A stretch of 64,000 nt of DNA from Streptomyces sp. CB02400 (GTDB lineage Bacteria; Actinomycetota; Actinomycetes; Streptomycetales; Streptomycetaceae): assembly GCF_001905725.1 (NCBI RefSeq), contig NZ_LIWB01000012.1, positions 186,001 to 250,000 on the forward strand, written 5' to 3'. The translations under genes were made by a program, and so were the position numbers. The notes beneath the pieces were generated by a model. That model ran no database searches. It was not told the DNA's origin and was given only the letters and a program-made list of their open reading frames with translations. Shown here in pieces: positions 17,201 through 24,903 of the stretch. Position 1 is the first letter of the stretch. Each line of letters opens with the position of its first letter.

Positions 17201-19698
17201 AGCGCGAAGGAACACTCGCCCCGGCGCAGCGCCTGGGCCGCCAGGTGCAGGGCCACCAGGGACGACGAGCACGCCGTGTCCACCGTGACGGCCGGGCCCT
17301 CCAGGCCGAAGGTGTAGGCGATACGGCCCGATGCGACGCTTCCGGCGCTGCCGAGGCCGAGGTAGCCCTCGACCTGCTCGGGGACCTCCGTGAGGCGGCC
17401 GGCGTAGTCGCTGTACATCAGCCCGACGTACACCCCGGCCGACGAGCCGCGCAGAGTACGGGGAACGAGACCGGCGTTCTCGAAGGCCTCCCACGCCACT
17501 TCGAGCAGCAGCCGGTGCTGCGGGTCCATGGCCAGGGCCTCGCGGGGGGAGATACCGAAGAAGCCGGGGTCGAAGCGGTCCACACCGGAGAGGAAGCCGC
17601 CCTCACGCACATACGTCCGGCCGGACCGTCCGGGGTCCGGGTCGTACAGCGACTCCGTGTCCCAGCCCCGGTCGGCGGGGAACGGACCGATGGCGTCCGT
17701 CCCGTCGGCCACCAGCCGCCACAGCTCCTCGGGGGAGGTCACGCCCCCGGGATAGCGGCAGGCCATCCCCACGATCACCACAGGATCGTCGTCCGGCCGG
17801 GCCACGCCCCGGTGCGCGGTCCCGGCATCCGACGGAGCGGCGGCACTCCGCGAACGGAGGTGGGCGGCGAGCGCGGCGGCCGTGGGGAAGTCGAAGGCGA
17901 CGGCCTCGGAGAGCGGGAGGCCGGTCGCCACCGACAACCGCTCCCGCAGCACCGTCGCCGTCAGCGAGTCCATGCCCAGATCGCGGAGCGCCGTGCCGGG
18001 CTCCACCGCCTCCGCCGTACAACCGAGCACGGCCGCCGCCTCGCTGCGCACCAGGGCCAGCAGGTCCGCCGTCGACTCCCCGGCCGCCCTCATGCCCAGC
18101 GTCCGCGCGGGCCGGCCGGCGAGGGCGTGCCGCCGCACCTTCCCGGAGGCGGTACGGGGAATGTCCTCCACCTCGTACAGTTCGGCGGGCACCTTGAAAG
18201 CGGACAGTTCCGCACGACAGGCGGCGAGGACCGCCCCCCTGTCCGGTACGCCGCCGCCCGGCGCGGGGACCAGGTAGCCGACCGGCACCTCGCCGAAGAC
18301 GGGATGCGGACGTCCGGCCACGGCGGCGTCCGCCACCCCGGGCAGCCGCCGCAGCACCGCCTCCACCTCCGAGGGATGGATGTTCGCCCCGCCCCGGATG
18401 ATCAGCTCACTCGCCCGGCCGGTGATCACGAGTTCGCCGGAGGGCTCGATCCTGGCCAGGTCGCCGGTGCGGAACCAGCCGTCGCGCAACACCTCGGCGG
18501 TGGCCTCCGGCCTGCCGTGGTAGCCGGCCATGACTCCGGGCCCGCTCACCCACAACTCGCCCTCGCCGGCGTCCTGTCCGTCCGCGCCGCCACCGACCCG
18601 GACCCGGGTGCCGGGCAGCACCCGGCCGCACGACCCGGCCACCGGTGTGTCACCCGGTGCCGCCATGGTGACCGGCCCCGCCTCGGTGCTGCCGTAGTGC
18701 TCCAGGTAGGGGGCCCGGCAGATCGCCTCGAAGGACCTCCGGAACTCGGCCCCCGCCGAAGCGCCCCCGCTGACGCAGCCCCGCAGCGCGGGCGCCCCGA
18801 GCCCCCCGCCGTCTCCGTCACCCTCCTCGCTCCGGACCGCGTCGAGCAGGGCCGAGTACGTCGTCGGCACCCCGCCGAGGAGGGTGTAGGGGGCGTCCGT
18901 ACGGCGCAGTTCGCCGAGCACCTCCGCCACCGAGAACCGGGGCGGGAGCACGGCGCTCGCCCCGGTCGCGGTCACCCCGAGGACGCAGACCACCTGGCTC
19001 ATGGCGTGGTGGAGGGGCAACGGCCACAGCAGCCGGTCCCGTTCCGACAGACCGAGCACGCCGACGAGGCCCGCCGCGACCGGCGCGAGGCGGTTGTGCT
19101 GGGTGGACAGCACCCCCTTGGGGGCGCCGGAGGACCCGGAGGTGTAGAGCAGCCACGCCGTCTCGTCCAGCCCGAGGTCGTCCCGGGCGGGCGTGGCCGG
19201 CTCCGTACACGCCAACTCCTCGTACCGCAGAACCCCGTCCGCCGATGTCCCGGAGTCCCCGGACGGCGGAGTGTCCCCGTCCTCCTCACCGCCCTCGGCC
19301 ACCACCACGATCAGTCCGGGGCGGGACAGCAGTCCCCGCCGACGCGTCAGTTGGGCCTCATCGGTGATGAGCACGCGCGCACCACAGTCGTCCAGCAGAC
19401 GGGCCAGCTCCGCCTCCGTGCCGCCGGGATCCAGCGGCACGCCCACCCCGCTCGCCCGGGTGACGGCGAGCAGGCTCTCGACCGCCTCGACGCGGTTGCC
19501 GAGCAGGATGGCCACCCGTTCGCCCCGCGCCAGGCCGAGCCCCGCCATGTGGCCGGCCAGCCGTCCGGTCCTGCCTTCCAGGTCCCGGTAGGTCCGCCGC
19601 GTACGGCGGTCCTGGAAGGCGACCTTCTCCCCGAGACGCCGGGCATGCTCCCGGAGCGACTCCGGCAGTGGCCTGATGACGACCGTGTCCGTACCCAC
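11227..19698 (-). CDS. Single-module type I polyketide synthase with acyl-ligase loading
   Basis: A 2,823-residue enzyme. Domain order with key residues: acyl-AMP ligase (Y-T-S-G-S-S-G-A-P-K-G near 185; R-T-A-S-G-K near 530); ACP1 (Ser578 in L-G-M-D-S-L); ketosynthase (Cys810, E-A-H-G-T-G-T, N-I-G-H-T); acyltransferase (Ser1294 in G-H-S-V-G-E, with H-A-F-H indicating malonyl-CoA); dehydratase (His1622 in H-V-V-A-G-T-V-L-L-P, Asp1806); ketoreductase (G-G-T-G-S-L-G near 2121, L-D-D motif of B-type, Tyr2265); ACP2 (Ser2427); thioesterase (Ser2658 in G-R-S-A-G-G). There is no enoylreductase. All catalytic residues look intact. It probably activates a free acid, extends it at least once with malonyl, reduces, dehydrates and releases it. 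GTG 19698 has GGGAGGG upstream. No tailoring or resistance genes flank it. Confidence 0.93.
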   Translation of the reverse strand: MGTDTVVIRPLPESLREHARRLGEKVAFQDRRTRRTYRDLEGRTGRLAGHMAGLGLARGERVAILLGNRVEAVESLLAVTRASGVGVPLDPGGTEAELARLLDDCGARVLITDEAQLTRRRGLLSRPGLIVVVAEGGEEDGDTPPSGDSGTSADGVLRYEELACTEPATPARDDLGLDETAWLLYTSGSSGAPKGVLSTQHNRLAPVAAGLVGVLGLSERDRLLWPLPLHHAMSQVVCVLGVTATGASAVLPPRFSVAEVLGELRRTDAPYTLLGGVPTTYSALLDAVRSEEGDGDGGGLGAPALRGCVSGGASAGAEFRRSFEAICRAPYLEHYGSTEAGPVTMAAPGDTPVAGSCGRVLPGTRVRVGGGADGQDAGEGELWVSGPGVMAGYHGRPEATAEVLRDGWFRTGDLARIEPSGELVITGRASELIIRGGANIHPSEVEAVLRRLPGVADAAVAGRPHPVFGEVPVGYLVPAPGGGVPDRGAVLAACRAELSAFKVPAELYEVEDIPRTASGKVRRHALAGRPARTLGMRAAGESTADLLALVRSEAAAVLGCTAEAVEPGTALRDLGMDSLTATVLRERLSVATGLPLSEAVAFDFPTAAALAAHLRSRSAAAPSDAGTAHRGVARPDDDPVVIVGMACRYPGGVTSPEELWRLVADGTDAIGPFPADRGWDTESLYDPDPGRSGRTYVREGGFLSGVDRFDPGFFGISPREALAMDPQHRLLLEVAWEAFENAGLVPRTLRGSSAGVYVGLMYSDYAGRLTEVPEQVEGYLGLGSAGSVASGRIAYTFGLEGPAVTVDTACSSSLVALHLAAQALRRGECSFALAGGVTVMSGPSSFVEFSRQRALAPDGRCKAFGASADGTGWAEGAGMLVLSRLSEARRAGLPVLAVVRGSAVNQDGASNGLTAPHGPAQQRVIRQALADAGLVPGDIDAVEAHGTGTRLGDVIEAEAFLATYGRQARERPLWLGSVKSNIGHTQAAAGVAGVIKTVQAMAHGVLPRTLHADEPTGRVDWSSGRLALLTREVEWPRTDRPRRAGVSSFGISGTNAHVVLEEAPVDRDVPPQVSVADGGAGSGRVGGGAVPASAAVPVPASVAVPVPAPVAVPVSARSGPGLRAQARRLYDRVAADPDAVPVDIGYSLATTRAVFEHRAVVVARDRAELLTSLRAVAEGESRPGVRTGTSRRQGPPALLFTGQGSQRAGMGRELYESREPHPSFARSFDETCSLLDPLLPVPLRDVVFAGSGTKTGALLHTTRFAQPALFALGTALFRQLEAWGVRPALVAGHSVGEVTAAHVAGVLSLADACTLVAARGRLMDALPAGGAMASVAADADEVAEVTARLAGTGRAVEIAAVNGPASVVVSGDEAAVRETVAYFRERGRSTTPLRVSHAFHSARMEPMLAGFADVVRRLSFAAPRTPLVSAVSGRAATEEELRSPEFWVDHVRRPVRFADSVAHLRDRGAAHYVELGPDGVLTGLVRSCLAATGAAPADPGPDANGAPAGERAPAPLVLPTLRGARPEADALLDTVAALHTHGVPVDWRAVLAGRGGRRVALPTYAFQRRRYWLDATPRHRSAPPPDAPVHPLLSSRTSTADDDGLLLSGLLSVRDQPWLADHVVAGTVLLPAAAFVEMALHVGESAGTPVLDELALTAPLSLPADGTVELQVKVSGPDGTGRRTVLFHARPHTPAGDRPWHRHASGTLVPERQPADRGATAATIGAGAAPWPPPGAVPLHAGDPDAGPYELLAEGGLGYGPAFRGLRAAWRIGEELYAEVALPEAAGAPLPDAGGPGFALHPALLDAALHALALDGRAADRAGTGGTDGGGVSLPFAFGGVRLHTAGARRLRVRITPGPDGRAGVELTDAAGAPVAAVRSLALRPLPRTGPGTAGAVTGALHRMDWVPLPEPPVPAVVPPWGVLGTAGTRQVDVLAPPGSGVQVYADLTADGASPAVLVAPCPPPPDTAGGAQDPAARMRWAAGRALKLVREWLAEPRPPDSRLVLVTSGAVTPDDSVPVDGGTGSGESGGGTSVPAHAPVWGLVRSALRENPGRFALVDMDDHPDSVRLLPVLLAAAAPETAVRRGIAYVPKLVPVSGATEDGRSRRSGRRLDPEGTVLVTGGTGSLGTLVARHLVTAHGVRRLLLAGRRGPDAPGVDELVAELGESGAEVTVRACDVADRTALAALLDSVPADRPLTGVVHTAGVLDDGIVPALTAGRLERVLRPKADAALALHELTRGRDLAMFALFSSVAGTFGSAGQANYAAANCVLDALARHRRRLGLPGTSIAWGPWRQSEGMTAHLTDTDLRRMARSGFGPLEADEGLALFDAAVAGDDPVVVAARLEPAALSGGDPAEGRSRPPVPGAAGTGGGGALLGRRLAAAPPGERGGLLLTEVRALAASVLGHPEGTAAIDGDDLLADLGLDSLAAVDLRNLLVTSTGLTLPPTLLFDFPTPRAVAAELAERYAREAVPPGDLAGLGTPERPDAIGRPGSSGRTADSGAPGGPGAAGPPRVPVRAGDVPDTGGASDSLGALFRAACERGRPWDGMVLLTIAARLRPVFDSAGAPGAALDPVTLAAGGAGPRLICFPALSSLSGPQEYARFGAGLRGLRPVSAVRHPGFGHGEALPATLDALVTAQAAAVRTAAGDGPLVLLGRSAGGWVAQAVAERLAAEGSAPLAVVLVDTYPSGDDDRGQALSAMTSDMLHRAAEFLPADPDRLTAMAGYFELFAGWKPSRLASPTLFVRARDPLPGTEPAPLWDLPHTEVSVPGDHFTVLEEHARTTALAVHHWLADPDRRTPGAAHRSGFPDGPPSPEEAGSGAS
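16357..16428 (-). repeat. Three tandem 24-bp repeats in the PKS KS-AT linker
   Basis: Three consecutive 24-base units, each CACCGG-N12-ACGCCGG-like, encode repeated A/V-P-V-P-A-S peptides in the ketosynthase-acyltransferase linker. In frame, flexible and Pro/Ala-rich. It is a plausible site of copy-number variation between strains without loss of function. Confidence 0.8.
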
Positions 19699-19949
19699 TC
19701 GTTCGACCCTCCCGTGGACTCCTAGGGGAGGATGGCGGCGCGGTTCACCTGGTTCCCTGCGGCAGCGCGGTCGTCCTCACCGTGCGCCGCGCCTTCGCCC
19801 GCCGGCACGTCCTGGCCGAAGCGCGCCGGCACCTTTTTTCCGGTCCCGTCCGGTGCGGGTGCCGGTCCGTCACCTCAGCAGCTCCCGGACGACGGCCAGG
19901 AGTTGGCGGTCGGTCATACTTGACCCCCACCGCGGACGAGAGGACCACC

Positions 19950-20387
19950 ATGCTCCTGGAAGCGCTCAGCGCGTTGGCCGCCGCCGGGGGCGGCGCACTG
20001 GTCCAGGCCATGGCCACGGACACGTGGCAGGAGTGCCGCGAGCGGGCGGCCCGGCTGCTGGGCCGCGGCGATCCACAGGAGGAGGCCCGGCAGGAAGCCC
20101 GCCTGGAGCGCGCCCGCGAGGAGCTGACGGCGGCCGGCGACGACGACAGGGAGCAGGCCGAGGTCCGCCAGGCCGAGGCCTGGCGGACGCGGTTCGCGGA
20201 TCTGCTGGAGGACGCCCCGCAGCAGGCGGAACAGCTCCGCGACCTGGTGGAGTTCGTCCGGGAGCAGACGCCGTCCGGAGGCGTGGCCGCCGGGCGGGTC
20301 ACCGTGCACGCGACCGCTTCCGGTCACGCGCGGCAGGCGGTGCAGGGCCAGGGCGAGCAGCACAACACGTTCCAGGCACCCCGGTGA
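19950..20387 (+). CDS. Putative Bell-like effector with C-terminal amyloid-type motif
   Basis: A 145-residue protein starting at ATG 19950. Residues 1-22 form a hydrophobic, glycine-rich helix (L-S-A-L-A-A-A-G-G-G-A-L-V-Q-A). Residues 26-108 are a charged helical bundle. The tail, residues 117-141, has V-T-V and then S-G-H-A-R-Q-A-V-Q-G-Q-G-E-Q-H-N-T-F. That tail is matched at 13 of 18 positions by residues 36-53 of the next protein, whose gene overlaps this stop by four bases. Seen: the matched motifs and coupling. Known: bacterial BASS systems pair an effector carrying a C-terminal amyloid motif with an NLR carrying the same motif at its N-terminus, and Bell-domain effectors begin with a membrane-inserting helix. 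Inferred: a membrane-attacking effector. An alternative is a non-toxic adaptor. Confidence 0.72.
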   Translation: MLLEALSALAAAGGGALVQAMATDTWQECRERAARLLGRGDPQEEARQEARLERAREELTAAGDDDREQAEVRQAEAWRTRFADLLEDAPQQAEQLRDLVEFVREQTPSGGVAAGRVTVHATASGHARQAVQGQGEQHNTFQAPR

Positions 20388-22804
20388 CGGCCGGTACGGA
20401 CGACCGGCCGCCGGCGGACGCACAGGGCGCGGCACCGGCCGGCGAGGCCCCCGGCGCCCCCGTGACGGTCGGCATGGACGCGAGTGCGAGCGGCCGGGCA
20501 CAGCAGGCCGTCATCGGACAGGGCGTCCAGCACAACCACTTCTACGGCGCCCCCGCCGCCGAACGGCCGGGGATCGAGCTGAACACGCTGGTGCCGCCCC
20601 CGTCGGTCCTGGTCGGCCACGCCGGGCTGCTCACGGACCTGGCCGCCGTCTGCGAGGCGGCCCTGACCGAGCGGCGTTCCCCCGCCGTCGCGCTGCTGCA
20701 CGGCACGGGAGGCGTCGGCAAGTCCGCGCTGGCCCGCGCCCTCGCGGACCGGCTGGCCGGGGCCTTCCCGGACGCCCGGTTCGAGGTGGACCTGTTCGGG
20801 TTCACCCCCGGCAGCACGCCACGTGAGCCGGGCGAGGTCCTGGCGGAACTGCTGCGGCTGGCCGGCTTCGACGGCTCCGACATCCCCACCGGCACGGCGG
20901 GCAAGGCTCAGCTCTGGCGGGCCTGGCTGGCGGACAGAAAGGTCCTGCTCCTCCTCGACAACGCCCGCGAGGCCGCGCAGGTCGAGCCCCTGCTGCCGGG
21001 CCCGGCGAGCGTCGGCCGCTGCCTGGTGCTGGTCACGAGCCGGCACCGGCTCGCGGCGCTGGACACGGTGGTCCGCGAGGAGGTCTCCCTGCTGCCGCCG
21101 GACGAGGCCGTGGAACTGCTGCTGCGGATCGCGGGCCGGCCACCGGCAGACGGGACCGGTGGGTCCGGCGAGCGGGAAGTGCTGTACGAACTCGCCCGGC
21201 TGTGCGGCCGGCTGCCGCTGGCCCTGCGTCCCGTCGGCGCCCTGCTGACCGACATGGACCCGGTCGGCCTGCTCGCGGTCATGCGGTCCGCGACCCGGCC
21301 TCTGGAACAGCTCGACGACGCCGACCGGGAGGCGGCCGCCGCGTTCGCGGTCTCGTACGAGGCCCTGAGCGCGGACCTGCAGGCCATGCTGCGCACCTGC
21401 GTCTGGCACCCGGGGCCGGACTTCGACGCCGCCTCGATAGCGGCGCTGGCCGGGATGCCCGCGGAACTCGCCACCGTACGGCTGGTCCGGCTGCTGCAGC
21501 GCAGCATGCTGACCTCGCTGCCGCAGCGCCGGTACGTCTTCCACGACCTGTTCGTGGCGTACGCGCGGGGACTCGTCGCCACTCAGGACCCCCGCGAGGC
21601 CGTCGAGCAGGGCCGGCGCAGCCTCTACCGGCACCTGGACAGCGTCACCGGAACAGCGCACACCCTGCTGTACGGGGCGGCGGTCCCGGCCTCGGGCACC
21701 GGTCCGTTCGACAACCCGGACCACGCGCGGATGTGGAGCCACGCCGCCTTCGACGAGTTGTGCGGAGCGGCCCGGGCCGCGCTGGGCGAGGGGTGGGAGC
21801 AGGGAGGGAGCCTGGCCCTGCGGACCGCGCGGCTTCTGTACGTGGACGGCCGCGAGGAGCAGGCGGCCGCGCTGTACGCGGACGTCCTGGCGGCCGCCGA
21901 GCGGGCCGGGGACAAGGCGGGGCAGGGCCGGGCCCGTACGGCCCTCGCCGACATCGCGCGGGACCGGCGCCGCCACGACGAGGCGGTCGCCGGGTTCGAG
22001 GAGGCGGCGCTGCTGCTTCGCCTGGCCGGGGACCCGGCGGGGGAGGCCGACGCGCTGCGGGGGCTGGGGGAGGTCGCCCGGGCGCGCGGCGACTACACGG
22101 CCGCGACGGGACGCTTCGAGGAGGCCCTGCGGTGCGCGCGGGCGGCGGACGACCCGGCGGGGCAGGGCTACGCGCTGACCGGCCTGGCCCATGTCGCGCG
22201 CGCCCGCGGCGAGCACGGCCGGGCGCGGGAGGGGTTCCGGGAGGCGGTGGAGCTCCAGCGGCGGGCCGACGACGGCATCGGCCTCGCCTACGCGCTGCGC
22301 GGCCTCGGCCACGTCGCCCGGGCGGCGGGTGGACTCGACGAGGCGACCGGACACTTCCGGGAAGCGGTCACCCTTCACCGGCGGGCCGGGAACCGCTTCG
22401 GGCAGGCCTTCGCGCTCAACGCACTCGGCGGCATCGCGTGCGAGCAGGGCCGGAACGGGGAGGCCGTCGCGTACTTCGGGGACGCTCTCGTCCTGCACCG
22501 GGCGGTCAACAACCCCGCCGGTGAGGCGGAGTCCTCGGCCGGCCTGGCCCGGGTCGCCCTGGCCGAGGGCGACCCGGAGCGGGCCGCGGCCGGCCTGCGG
22601 GACGTTCTGGCCCTGCTCACCAGGATCGGCGACCGCCCCCGCCAGGCCGCGGCGCACGGTGAACTGGCGGCCCTGGAGGCCGGCGCCGGCCGCCTCGCCG
22701 CGGCCCGGGAGCACTACACGGCCGCCCACCGCCTGCAGACCGCCCTCGGCCTGACCGGCGCGGCGGCCCTGACCGAACAGGCCCTGCGCGAACTGCCCGC
22801 CTGA
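20384..22804 (+). CDS. NLR-like NB-ARC/TPR protein with N-terminal amyloid-type motif
   Basis: An 806-residue STAND protein with GTG start 20384 inside the upstream stop (GTGA). Residues 1-60 are disordered and contain S-G-R-A-Q-Q-A-V-I-G-Q-G-V-Q-H-N-H-F (36-53), the partner of the effector's tail. The NB-ARC domain, about 70-400, has Walker A G-T-G-G-V-G-K-S (107-114), Walker B K-V-L-L-L-L-D-N, sensor V-T-S-R-H and G-R-L-P-L-A-L. Residues about 490-800 hold around eight 40-residue TPRs, each with G-x-G-x-A-L-x-G-L-G-x-V-A-R-A-R-G cores. Proposed role: ligand recognition by TPRs, ATP-driven oligomerisation, and templating of the effector motif. No DNA-binding domain is present, so it is not an AfsR-type activator. 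Confidence 0.9.
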   Translation: MTAGTDDRPPADAQGAAPAGEAPGAPVTVGMDASASGRAQQAVIGQGVQHNHFYGAPAAERPGIELNTLVPPPSVLVGHAGLLTDLAAVCEAALTERRSPAVALLHGTGGVGKSALARALADRLAGAFPDARFEVDLFGFTPGSTPREPGEVLAELLRLAGFDGSDIPTGTAGKAQLWRAWLADRKVLLLLDNAREAAQVEPLLPGPASVGRCLVLVTSRHRLAALDTVVREEVSLLPPDEAVELLLRIAGRPPADGTGGSGEREVLYELARLCGRLPLALRPVGALLTDMDPVGLLAVMRSATRPLEQLDDADREAAAAFAVSYEALSADLQAMLRTCVWHPGPDFDAASIAALAGMPAELATVRLVRLLQRSMLTSLPQRRYVFHDLFVAYARGLVATQDPREAVEQGRRSLYRHLDSVTGTAHTLLYGAAVPASGTGPFDNPDHARMWSHAAFDELCGAARAALGEGWEQGGSLALRTARLLYVDGREEQAAALYADVLAAAERAGDKAGQGRARTALADIARDRRRHDEAVAGFEEAALLLRLAGDPAGEADALRGLGEVARARGDYTAATGRFEEALRCARAADDPAGQGYALTGLAHVARARGEHGRAREGFREAVELQRRADDGIGLAYALRGLGHVARAAGGLDEATGHFREAVTLHRRAGNRFGQAFALNALGGIACEQGRNGEAVAYFGDALVLHRAVNNPAGEAESSAGLARVALAEGDPERAAAGLRDVLALLTRIGDRPRQAAAHGELAALEAGAGRLAAAREHYTAAHRLQTALGLTGAAALTEQALRELPA

Positions 22805-22950
22805 CGCCCCGCGCCCGCCCGGTGGAGCCGGGGCCGGGGATGCCACACGGCTCCCGCGACCGGGGCGGCGGGGCGCCCCTGCCCGGGACAGCGGGATCCG
22901 TACGTGCCTCGTACCGGGCAGGGCGCAGCCGACAGCCGGTGCGGCACGCC

Positions 22951-24360
22951 TCAGATCAGTTCGGGTTGGGGTTCCGGTTGCCGCGCCGGTGCGGTCCTCG
23001 GCTCCCACCGTGCGGTGGTCCGTACATAGCCGTAGACCACCGAGACCATGGCCAGCACGAGCAGCGGTCCGGACACCCAGGGATACTCGGCCATCGCCAG
23101 CGGCAGGAACCGGTAGGACAGCAGAAGCGCGGCGAAGACCGTGACGCCGTAGGCGACCAGCCGGATCCCCGACCGGTCCCAGCCCTGGTCGAACGTGCGC
23201 AGGGCTGCCTCGATCGTGAGCGTGAACACCACGCCGGCGATGAGGTCCGCGCCGTAGTGGTAGCCGAATCCCAGCGTCGCGGCGAGCGTGGCGACCAGCC
23301 AGAACGTTCCTGCGAACCGCAGGACGCGGGGGCCCTTCCGGGAATGGATGAAGATCGCGGTGGCCCACGCCGTGTGCAGGCTGGGCATGCAGTTCCGCGG
23401 GGTGATCCCGTCGAACGGCATGGGGTGCGGGGTGTCGGCCGGCGGCAGCGTCCGCGGCCACAGATCGGCCACGGCCCAGGGTTCGCTGGGCGGCATGTCC
23501 GGTGCCCACAGGCTGACCGCCGACCAGTGCTCGGCGCCCGTGCCGTAGGCGAAGATCGGTCCGACCACCGGGAAGATCATGTAGAAGGCCGGCCCGACGA
23601 GACCGATCACCAGGAACGTGCGCACCAGGTGGTGGCGCGGGAAGCGGCGCTCGACCGCCACGTGGCGCAGTTGGTACAGAGCGGCGATGACCGCGGCCAC
23701 CGCGAGATTGCCGTAGACGAAGTCGAGGAAGTTGAAGCCGACGGGGCCGGTGGCCGTCACGATGCGGCCCGCCAGCCACGACGGGTTGCCCAGCGCGTGA
23801 TCGGCGGTGGCCACGTACTGGTCGAGCACCGTCAGGCGGGTCTTCGAGGTGATGAGCAGCCAGGTGTCACCGGTCTTGCGGCCGGCCATCAGCAGCAGGG
23901 CCAGCCCGACGCCTTTCAGGAGCAGGACCCGTTCCCGGCCGGTGCGGCGGGTGACGGCGATGACCGCACAGCCCAGGATCACCCAGAGGGCGCCGTTGCC
24001 GAAGGGGTGGCCGCCGGCCGTGTCCGCGTCGACCGCCCACCGGACCACCAGGAAGGCGACGTCGATACCGATCGCCGTACCCACCGCGACGAACCGTTCC
24101 CGCCAAGTGAGGACCACCATCATCAACGCCATGGCGGCGTACAGCAGGCCGCCCGACTTGGGGGCGTACACCACCTCCCGCACCTGGTTGGTGATCGGCC
24201 CCGCCAGGCCGTAGTGACGCGCGGCGAACTCCAGCGCGACGAGGAACCCGAGGGTCACGGCACCCGCCGCGGTCCAGAGGGCCGTCCGCGGCCGACGCCA
24301 TAGGGAGAGCGCGGCTCTCCGGTCCGTTCGCGAAAAGTTCTGCGGTGGTATGTGTGTCAC
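22951..24360 (-). CDS. PAP2-family (Aur1-like) integral membrane phosphatase
   Basis: A 469-residue polytopic membrane protein with roughly a dozen hydrophobic segments. The C-terminal half carries the PAP2 motifs N-C-M-P-S-L-H-T-A-W (catalytic region 2) and G-Y-H-Y-G-A-D-L-I-A-G (region 3). The spacing resembles the inositolphosphotransferase/Aur1 branch rather than simple undecaprenyl pyrophosphatases. Known members hydrolyse or transfer lipid phosphates at the outer membrane leaflet. The first half may be an additional membrane anchor unit. The start is GTG 24360. It is convergent with the NLR-like gene and probably monocistronic. Confidence 0.85.
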   Translation of the reverse strand: MTHIPPQNFSRTDRRAALSLWRRPRTALWTAAGAVTLGFLVALEFAARHYGLAGPITNQVREVVYAPKSGGLLYAAMALMMVVLTWRERFVAVGTAIGIDVAFLVVRWAVDADTAGGHPFGNGALWVILGCAVIAVTRRTGRERVLLLKGVGLALLLMAGRKTGDTWLLITSKTRLTVLDQYVATADHALGNPSWLAGRIVTATGPVGFNFLDFVYGNLAVAAVIAALYQLRHVAVERRFPRHHLVRTFLVIGLVGPAFYMIFPVVGPIFAYGTGAEHWSAVSLWAPDMPPSEPWAVADLWPRTLPPADTPHPMPFDGITPRNCMPSLHTAWATAIFIHSRKGPRVLRFAGTFWLVATLAATLGFGYHYGADLIAGVVFTLTIEAALRTFDQGWDRSGIRLVAYGVTVFAALLLSYRFLPLAMAEYPWVSGPLLVLAMVSVVYGYVRTTARWEPRTAPARQPEPQPELI

Positions 24361-24903
24361 TTTTTGGCTGCTTTGCTAGAGGTTGGTCATGTCAGGACGG
24401 GTTCCGCGCGTTACCTTCCGGCCGGAGTCGCTTTCCCCTCACAAAGGGCGGTCCGTCGGAGCAAGACGGAAAGAACGCGGCCCGGGTTCCGGCGAGTTCG
24501 GCGTCGACCCGCGCGTCATCCGCCGGCTCCGGTGCGGGGCATCGTCCCGGCAGTCCGACCACTGCCGTGCTCCGCGCCACCGGCTGACCGCGCCGCAGCG
24601 GGACGGACGTCAGGGGGTTCGCCCGGCGGACGTACGGGGATCGCCGGGGACCGGCCGGGACACGGCCACGAGGCCGTCGTACAAGGAGCACCGGCCACAT
24701 GGCACCCGCTGCCGGGGCAGGCCCGGCCGAGACGCACACAGGTGCGACGCGGCCGCTTCGTCAGCGTTCCCGCTGCGTCCCCCCAAGCCCCGAGACACCT
24801 CACGCCCCCTCGATCCGCCCCTGCACGCCACCCGTGCCCTCGGTGTGCCTCCCCAGGCCCTCACGCCGAGACAAGCACAGCGAATTCGAGCAGGTCAATA
24901 GCG
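24361..24903. other. 543-base intergenic stretch, no recognisable gene
   Basis: This stretch holds the promoter side of the PAP2 gene. Its first 40 bases (around 24355-24395) are unusually AT-rich for the window and probably include that promoter. Several plus-strand frames are open for up to about 170 codons, but their composition is Arg/Pro-heavy shadow sequence without motifs. Confidence 0.4.

Noticed and set aside
13993..19725. Very long plus-strand open frame (about 1,900 codons) opposite the PKS
   Set aside because: It is the antisense shadow of the PKS reading frame, produced by high GC; it has no motifs and no ribosome site, while the minus strand has eight intact enzyme domains.
19755..19835. 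Plus-strand R-H-V-L-A-E-A-R-R-H-L resembling a MobF relaxase segment
   Set aside because: Only about ten residues match and no further relaxase sequence is present in any frame.
20384..22804. Interpreting the NB-ARC/TPR protein as an AfsR/SARP transcriptional activator
   Set aside because: It lacks the N-terminal winged helix and BTAD domain; the first 60 residues are disordered and carry the shared motif.
24383..24901. 172-codon plus-strand frame in the gap after the PAP2 gene
   Set aside because: Arg/Pro/Ser-rich composition, no ribosome site, no motif; a GC-driven open frame.
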